The notes beneath the pieces were generated by a model. It was not told where the DNA came from. It ran no database searches and saw only the letters and a program-made list of their open reading frames with translations. DNA of 10,062 bases from Pseudomonadota bacterium. GTDB taxonomy: Bacteria; Pseudomonadota; Gammaproteobacteria; Burkholderiales; Burkholderiaceae_C. Of the stretch, positions 6,591-10,062 are shown piece by piece (positions within the stretch are counted from its first letter, which is position 1; the number at the start of each line of letters is the position of its first letter). A program made the translations under genes and the position numbers. The stretch covers positions 1 to 10,062 of the forward strand of contig JAEYRT010000231.1 of assembly GCA_023435325.1 (NCBI GenBank). The letters run 5' to 3'.

Positions 6591-6638
6591 CGCCTGCCAC
6601 AAGGCAGGCTATTGTTATATCTGGGATGCTGGCAGGCG
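6591..6638 (-). promoter_or_regulatory. plsY leader hairpins overlapping the ribosome-binding site
   Basis: On the minus strand GGCAGGCGAGG just ahead of plsY (plus 6588-6598) carries the GAGG ribosome-binding site. Its first part can pair with GCCTGCC at plus 6603-6609 (4-base loop) or, alternatively, as an 8-base match with CGCCTGCC at plus 6631-6638. The two pairings exclude each other and both approach the ribosome-binding site. TATAAC at plus 6614-6619 (read on the minus strand) is a candidate -10 box lying between the two copies. Function is inferred. Confidence 0.35.
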
Positions 6639-6653
6639 AATGTGCCAAATGCC

Positions 6654-7151
6654 CTATTGTGCCAGCGCGCACTGCACGGTTTTTGCGCCCAGCAACTCCA
6701 CACAAACCCGGGGATCGAGCTGCACCAGAAAACCGCGCCGTCCGCCATTGATGGCGATGCGTGGCAAGTCCAGAATACTGTGCTCGATATACACAGGCAT
6801 CTGCTTGCGCGTGCCAAAGGGCGAGGTGCCGCCCACCAGATAGCCGCTGTGACGGTTGGCCACTTCGGGCTTGCAGGGCTCCACGCTCTTAGCGCCGATC
6901 TGGCGCGCCAGGTTTTTGGTGGACACCGTGCAGTCGCCATGCATGAGCACGATCAATGGTTTGGCGTCCTGGTCCTGCATGACCAGCGTCTTGACCACTG
7001 CGTGCTCATCCAGACCCAGCTGTCTGGCCGATTCGGCGGTGCCGCCATGCTCCACATAGTCGTAGGGATGCTCGGTGAACGCCACCTTGTGTGCCTTGAG
7101 CAGCTGGGTGGCCGGCGTTTCACTCACATGTGATTTGTCTTTTTTTGCCAT
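6654..7151 (-). CDS. ybaK: Cys-tRNA(Pro)/Cys-tRNA(Cys) deacylase, YbaK/EbsC type
   Basis: YbaK acts in the cytoplasm as a trans-editing enzyme. It hydrolyses Cys-tRNA(Pro), which prolyl-tRNA synthetase makes by mistake. The 165-aa protein covers the whole domain. Seen are HPYDYVEHGGTAESARQLGL (28-47), the conserved lysine in VVKTLV (Lys54), and VGGTSPFGTRK (106-116), which matches the substrate-pocket loop of the family. The ATG at 7151 (MAKKDKSHVS) is chosen over an in-frame TTG at 7163 that directly abuts the stop of the preceding gene. No strong ribosome-binding site precedes either, which with the 12-base gap suggests coupling to the upstream tas-like gene. It belongs to the YbaK branch, distinguished from the ProX and ProRS-insertion branches by these motifs, from family knowledge. 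Confidence 0.9.
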   Translation of the reverse strand: MAKKDKSHVSETPATQLLKAHKVAFTEHPYDYVEHGGTAESARQLGLDEHAVVKTLVMQDQDAKPLIVLMHGDCTVSTKNLARQIGAKSVEPCKPEVANRHSGYLVGGTSPFGTRKQMPVYIEHSILDLPRIAINGGRRGFLVQLDPRVCVELLGAKTVQCALAQ

Positions 7152-7163
7152 GGCTGGTGCCAA

Positions 7164-8237
7164 TTACTGTCCGGGGTCACGGTATTTCCAGCGCAGGGCA
7201 TCGATCTGCGCCAGCAGCTCGGGCGAGAGCTGCACCTGCCATGCATCCACGGCTTCGTCCAGCTGCGCCTGGGCCGTCACTCCGATGATGGTGCTGGCCA
7301 CGCGCCAGCTGCGATAGCAGAACGCCAGCGCCATCTGCGTGGGCGTCAGGCCGTGCTCGCGCGCCAGTTGGTTGTACAGGCGTGCGGCATCCAGCGCTTC
7401 GGGGCGGCCCCAGCGTTGCTTTTGCACGGACGGATATGACAGCCGCGTGCCCTGTGGCGCATGCGGGCCGGTGATGCCACTGTGGTCATACTTGCCGGTC
7501 AACAGCCCTACCCCCAAGGGTGAATAGGCCAGCAGGCCCACGCCCAGACGGTGACAGGTTTCGTCCATGGCGTTTTCCCAGCTGCGGTTGATCAGGCAGT
7601 ATGGGTTTTGCACGCTGGCCACACGCGGCAGGCCGTGCTGCTCGGCCAGGCGCACGAATTCATGCACCCCATAAGGGGTTTCATTGGACAGGCCGATGTG
7701 GCGGATCTTGCCCTGTTGCACCAGCTTGGCCAGTGTCTCCAGTTGCTCGTGCATGGAAGTTTGGCTGACTTCCTGAGCGGGGTCGTAGTACAGATTGCCA
7801 AACGCAGGCACATGGCGCTCGGGCCAGTGGATCTGGTAGAGGTCGATCACCTCGGTTTGCAAACGGCGCAGACTGCCTTCGCACGAGGCCACGATGTCAG
7901 CCGCCGTCATGCCTTTGCCTTCGCGAATCCAGGGCATGCCACGCGAAGGGCCAGCCACCTTGCTGGCCAGCACGATCTGTTCGCGGGCGCCGGGACGTGC
8001 GGCGAACCAACGCCCGATGATGGACTCGGTCGCTCCATAGGTTGCCTGGCGTGCAGGCACGGCATACATCTCGGCCGTGTCCCAGAAGGTCACGCCGCGC
8101 TCCAGCGCACGGTCCATGATGGTGAAGGCGTCGGCCTCGCTGACTTGTTCGCCAAATGTCATCGTGCCCAGACAGATCGGGCTGACCATCAGGTCGCTGC
8201 GGCCCAGCCGCACGGAGTGGTTTGCTGCTGTATTCAT
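7164..8237 (-). CDS. tas: NADPH-dependent aldo/keto reductase, Tas type
   Basis: This 357-aa protein is a cytoplasmic (alpha/beta)8-barrel oxidoreductase that reduces carbonyl compounds. Its text follows E. coli Tas closely as I remember it: LGTMTFGEQ.SEADA (23-36), DTAEMYAVP, ASKVAGPSR, DLYQIHWPER, NETPYGV and QNPYCLINRS. The catalytic tetrad is complete: Asp53, Tyr58, Lys93 and His137. The C-terminal STIIGVTAQAQLDEAV is the NADP phosphate-binding part. The natural substrate of Tas proteins is not well defined. The ATG at 8237 gives the expected N-terminus, though its ribosome-binding site is poor. An in-frame ATG at 8306, with GGGGAG nine bases upstream, would add 23 residues of low complexity. 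It is the first gene of a minus-strand set with ybaK and possibly plsY, and diverges from the hydrolase gene. Confidence 0.92.
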   Translation of the reverse strand: MNTAANHSVRLGRSDLMVSPICLGTMTFGEQVSEADAFTIMDRALERGVTFWDTAEMYAVPARQATYGATESIIGRWFAARPGAREQIVLASKVAGPSRGMPWIREGKGMTAADIVASCEGSLRRLQTEVIDLYQIHWPERHVPAFGNLYYDPAQEVSQTSMHEQLETLAKLVQQGKIRHIGLSNETPYGVHEFVRLAEQHGLPRVASVQNPYCLINRSWENAMDETCHRLGVGLLAYSPLGVGLLTGKYDHSGITGPHAPQGTRLSYPSVQKQRWGRPEALDAARLYNQLAREHGLTPTQMALAFCYRSWRVASTIIGVTAQAQLDEAVDAWQVQLSPELLAQIDALRWKYRDPGQ

Positions 8238-8324
8238 GGCAGCAAGTGTAGAGGCTGGCTGCAGGGGCGGCGACGCTATCGGCGTCACCGTTTTGACTGT
8301 GGTCATCTCCCTGTGCTCCCCATA

Positions 8325-9254
8325 ATGCGCGCCATGTATACGCCACAACGTCCCAGTTCCACGGTGGATCTTCCCATCCGCCACATGTCCTACCGCGTCC
8401 GTACCTGGGGCCAGCCGCAGGCTGGTGTTGCACCTTTGGTGCTGGTGCATGGCTGGATGGACATCGGCGCTTCCTACCAGTTCGTGGTGGATGCCTTCTC
8501 GCAAGCTTTCTATGCCGGTCGCCAGATCATTGCCCCAGACTGGCGCGGTTTCGGGCACAGCATGCCGCCCTCGCCTTGCGACCACTACACCTTTGCCGAC
8601 TATCTGGGCGATCTGGATGCCTTGCTCGATCACTACGTCCCCGAAGGCCAGGCCATCGACCTGGTGGGCCACAGCATGGGAGGCAATGTGGTGATGCTGT
8701 ACGCGGGCGCGCGCCCCGACCGCATTCGTCGCTTGGTCAATCTGGAAGGCTTTGGCATGCCAGCCACCCAGCCCAGACACGCGCCCAAACGCATGGGGCA
8801 GTGGCTGGATGAACTCAAAAGCCTGCGCCGCGGTGAAATCAGCCTCAAGGGCTATGACAGCGCACACGCCGTGGCGGCACGCCTGCGCAAGACCAACCCG
8901 CGCCTGAGCGAGGACAAGGCCCTGTGGCTCGCCCAGGAGTGGGCGGCCCCCGATGCGGATGGCCAGTGGCGCATCCTGGGCGATGCGGCGCACAAGGTGG
9001 TCAATCCGCAGCTGTTCCGGGTCGATGAAATCCTGGCCACCTACGCGGCCATCACCGCGCCCGTGCTGGCCGTGGAAGCCACCGAAGACAGCCTGACCCA
9101 GTGGTGGAAGGACAAGTACACGCTGGACGAATACCATGAGCGCCTGAAGTCGGTGCCTGACTACCGCATCGAGCGCATTGACGATGCCGGTCACATGCTG
9201 CACCACGACCAGCCTGCGCGTATCGCGCAATTGATTGAAGCCTTTTGCACCTGA
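8325..9254 (+). CDS. alpha/beta hydrolase (serine-nucleophile type)
   Basis: The 309-aa product is an alpha/beta-hydrolase-fold enzyme of the esterase/epoxide-hydrolase superfamily; its substrate is unknown. Visible are the oxyanion-hole motif LVHGWMD (40-46), APDWRGFGHS (70-79), the nucleophile elbow GHSMGG (Ser117), a likely acidic residue in EATED (Asp255) and the catalytic histidine in DAGHMLHHDQP (His290). A serine rather than aspartate at the elbow argues against epoxide hydrolase or dehalogenase chemistry and for an esterase or lipase-like activity. A helical cap lies around 150-235. There is no signal peptide, so it is probably cytoplasmic. ATG at 8325 or 8334 may start it; neither has a clear ribosome-binding site. 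It is divergent from the tas-like gene, and palindrome copy 2 follows its stop. Confidence 0.88.
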   Translation: MRAMYTPQRPSSTVDLPIRHMSYRVRTWGQPQAGVAPLVLVHGWMDIGASYQFVVDAFSQAFYAGRQIIAPDWRGFGHSMPPSPCDHYTFADYLGDLDALLDHYVPEGQAIDLVGHSMGGNVVMLYAGARPDRIRRLVNLEGFGMPATQPRHAPKRMGQWLDELKSLRRGEISLKGYDSAHAVAARLRKTNPRLSEDKALWLAQEWAAPDADGQWRILGDAAHKVVNPQLFRVDEILATYAAITAPVLAVEATEDSLTQWWKDKYTLDEYHERLKSVPDYRIERIDDAGHMLHHDQPARIAQLIEAFCT

Positions 9255-9272
9255 GCGCAAACAACAATTCAG

Positions 9273-9350
9273 AAGCAGCTTGTGCTTGCCAATTAAAGCT
9301 TTGCGGTACATTTAACCCTAAAGTCCTTGAATAGCAAGCGCAAGCCGCTC
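9273..9350. repeat. interspersed palindromic repeat, copy 2 (diverged)
   Basis: AAGCAGCTTGTGCTTGC (9273-9289) pairs imperfectly with GCAAGCGCAAGCCGCTC (9334-9350). The right arm contains CAAGCGCAAGC (9335-9345), identical to 5808-5818 in copy 1. The middle differs from copy 1. It fills most of the 132 bases between the hydrolase and the 125-aa gene, and the T5 run at 9354-9358 could let the stem act as a terminator for the hydrolase transcript. Confidence 0.65.
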
Positions 9351-9386
9351 TTGTTTTTGCGCTGCTCCAACTGAAAGCCTACCGCC

Positions 9387-9764
9387 ATGTGGTTGACCGA
9401 TCTGCTGCGCAAAATCACCAAAGGCCCCGATGTGGGCGAAACCTTCCGCGACTACATCGGCTGCTATCTCTACGGCACCGAAGGCACGACGGCCAAACCC
9501 GAATACCTGGGCGCACCCGCCACGCTGGCGGAGCTGGAACAGGGCCTGCGCATCTACCTGCAGGACTATGTGGATGCGCAGCCCGATCCACAGGCCCCCA
9601 AGGTGCAGCTGGTACGGGCATTGATCGAGGAGCTCCCCGCACGCCTGCAGGCCCACGTTGGCGGTGACATGAACCAGCCGTTGCTGGAGCTGGACGGCGC
9701 CCTGCTGTTCGTGCGCAAGGGCGTACGCCAGCGACGCAAGGAAAACGGCAAGTTTGTGGAATAA
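9387..9764 (+). CDS. hypothetical protein of 125 aa, not recognised
   Basis: I do not recognise this protein. The ATG at 9387 gives 125 residues with a weak ribosome-binding site (GAAAG about 10 bases upstream). It has no signal peptide or membrane segment. The N-terminus (MWLTDLLRKI) is an amphipathic helix, followed by an aromatic stretch DYIGCYLYGTEG (22-33), then largely helical text with LAELEQGLRIYLQDYVD (47-63) and QLVRALIEELPARLQAHV (73-90). The last 25 residues are basic (RKGVRQRRKENGK). Codon use resembles the neighbours and coding runs cleanly to TAA, so it is probably a real gene. The overlapping minus-strand frames are arginine- and cysteine-rich and look spurious. It may share a transcript with the open frame that follows 65 bases later. 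Confidence 0.7.
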   Translation: MWLTDLLRKITKGPDVGETFRDYIGCYLYGTEGTTAKPEYLGAPATLAELEQGLRIYLQDYVDAQPDPQAPKVQLVRALIEELPARLQAHVGGDMNQPLLELDGALLFVRKGVRQRRKENGKFVE

Positions 9765-9789
9765 GTGTCGCATTGGCCCTGCCTGCCTC

Positions 9790-9795
9790 TATAGT
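9790..9795 (+). promoter_or_regulatory. candidate -10 box before the last gene
   Basis: TATAGT differs by one base from the sigma70 -10 consensus and lies 34 bases before the ATG at 9830. The -35 position has no good match, so support is limited. An in-frame GTG at 9794 overlaps it and is therefore an unlikely start. Confidence 0.35.
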
Positions 9796-9829
9796 GCACT
9801 TTCCGTCCCTGCCTGCCCCTGCTCTGCCC

Positions 9830-10062
9830 ATGACCGAGACCGTGCAGCCGTCTGTTGAGACTGCTCCGCCCCACCCGTTCGCACTGCTCCTGCCCTCCTT
9901 GATGGGCATGGTGCAAGACTTGATCCATATGCTGCCGCCCGGCAGCGTCGTGCAAGCCTTGCAGGCCAGACAATTGCTGCAGCAAATGGGGAATGCCACA
10001 CAGGTCATGGGCCTGCATGGCTGCAGTCGCTTGATGCAGTCCATGCAAGCCCCATTGGCGCT
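9830..10062 (+). CDS. 5' part of an unrecognised helical protein, running off the window
   Basis: An uninterrupted frame starts at ATG 9830 (MTETVQPSVETAPPHPFALL) and is still open at the window end, giving 77 residues. It has a proline- and threonine-rich start of about 18 residues, then text rich in leucine, methionine and glutamine (QALQARQLLQQMGNATQ, SRLMQSMQ) that should be helical. The GLHGCSRLMQSMQ part is loosely like histidine phosphotransfer or chemotaxis helical domains, but that is weak. No ribosome-binding site is visible; the upstream bases are C- and T-rich. The overlapping minus-strand frames of 70-209 codons look less like protein. The identity depends on sequence beyond this window. 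Confidence 0.55.
   Translation, partial: MTETVQPSVETAPPHPFALLLPSLMGMVQDLIHMLPPGSVVQALQARQLLQQMGNATQVMGLHGCSRLMQSMQAPLA

Noticed and set aside
6012..7133. Plus-strand 373-codon frame over plsY and ybaK
   Set aside because: It is Gln-, Arg- and His-rich, spans two well-supported minus-strand genes and is an antisense artefact.
7551..8324. Plus-strand extension upstream of the hydrolase, making an apparent 567-codon frame
   Set aside because: This part is the antisense of the tas-like gene, whose catalytic tetrad is complete; the hydrolase fold begins after 8325.
8238..9311. Minus-strand frame continuous with the tas-like gene, making an apparent 715-codon frame
   Set aside because: It is the antisense of the alpha/beta hydrolase. 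The extra residues show no family resemblance, while the Tas homology begins at 8237.
9318..10048. Several minus-strand frames over the right end
   Set aside because: Their composition is Arg/Cys- or His/Gln-rich, they overlap each other, and the plus-strand frames read better as protein.

Overview
The window is an ordinary housekeeping stretch of a betaproteobacterial chromosome, most likely Comamonadaceae and probably Comamonas or a close relative. Three things point there: moderately high GC, the gene types, and two copies of an interspersed palindrome with a GCTTGCGCTTG core, which I recall as common between genes in that family. I found no tRNA or rRNA gene, insertion sequence, CRISPR array or phage gene.

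Layout. The window opens with the 3' end of a small unidentified protein (to 308). A gene-free leader with two hairpins (309-518) precedes a complete four-gene basic amino acid importer in the order hisJ-hisQ-hisM-hisP (519-3544, plus strand). A lone 80-aa protein follows (3689-3931), then a strong bidirectional terminator shared with the convergent murB (4027-5115, minus). yajQ (5193-5678, plus) is divergent from murB and ends in a clear terminator. The first interspersed palindrome (5739-5832) and a minus-strand terminator come next. A minus-strand set, read as tas-like aldo/keto reductase, ybaK and plsY (8237 down to 5889), is divergent from an alpha/beta hydrolase (8325-9254, plus). The second palindrome (9273-9350) precedes an unrecognised 125-aa protein (9387-9764). 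The window closes inside a further open frame starting at 9830, which has no stop before the end.

How the genes work together. HisJ captures basic amino acids in the periplasm and HisQ, HisM and HisP carry them across the inner membrane. MurB makes UDP-MurNAc for peptidoglycan and PlsY makes lysophosphatidic acid for phospholipids, so both serve the envelope, but they are separate transcription units. YbaK edits mischarged tRNA and sits 12 bp after the tas-like oxidoreductase, which suggests cotranscription rather than a shared pathway. I see no convincing new multi-gene system. The points most worth a second look are the palindrome family, a possible switching hairpin over the plsY ribosome-binding site, the hairpin after hisJ, the lysine-rich PlsY tail, and the unassigned small proteins.
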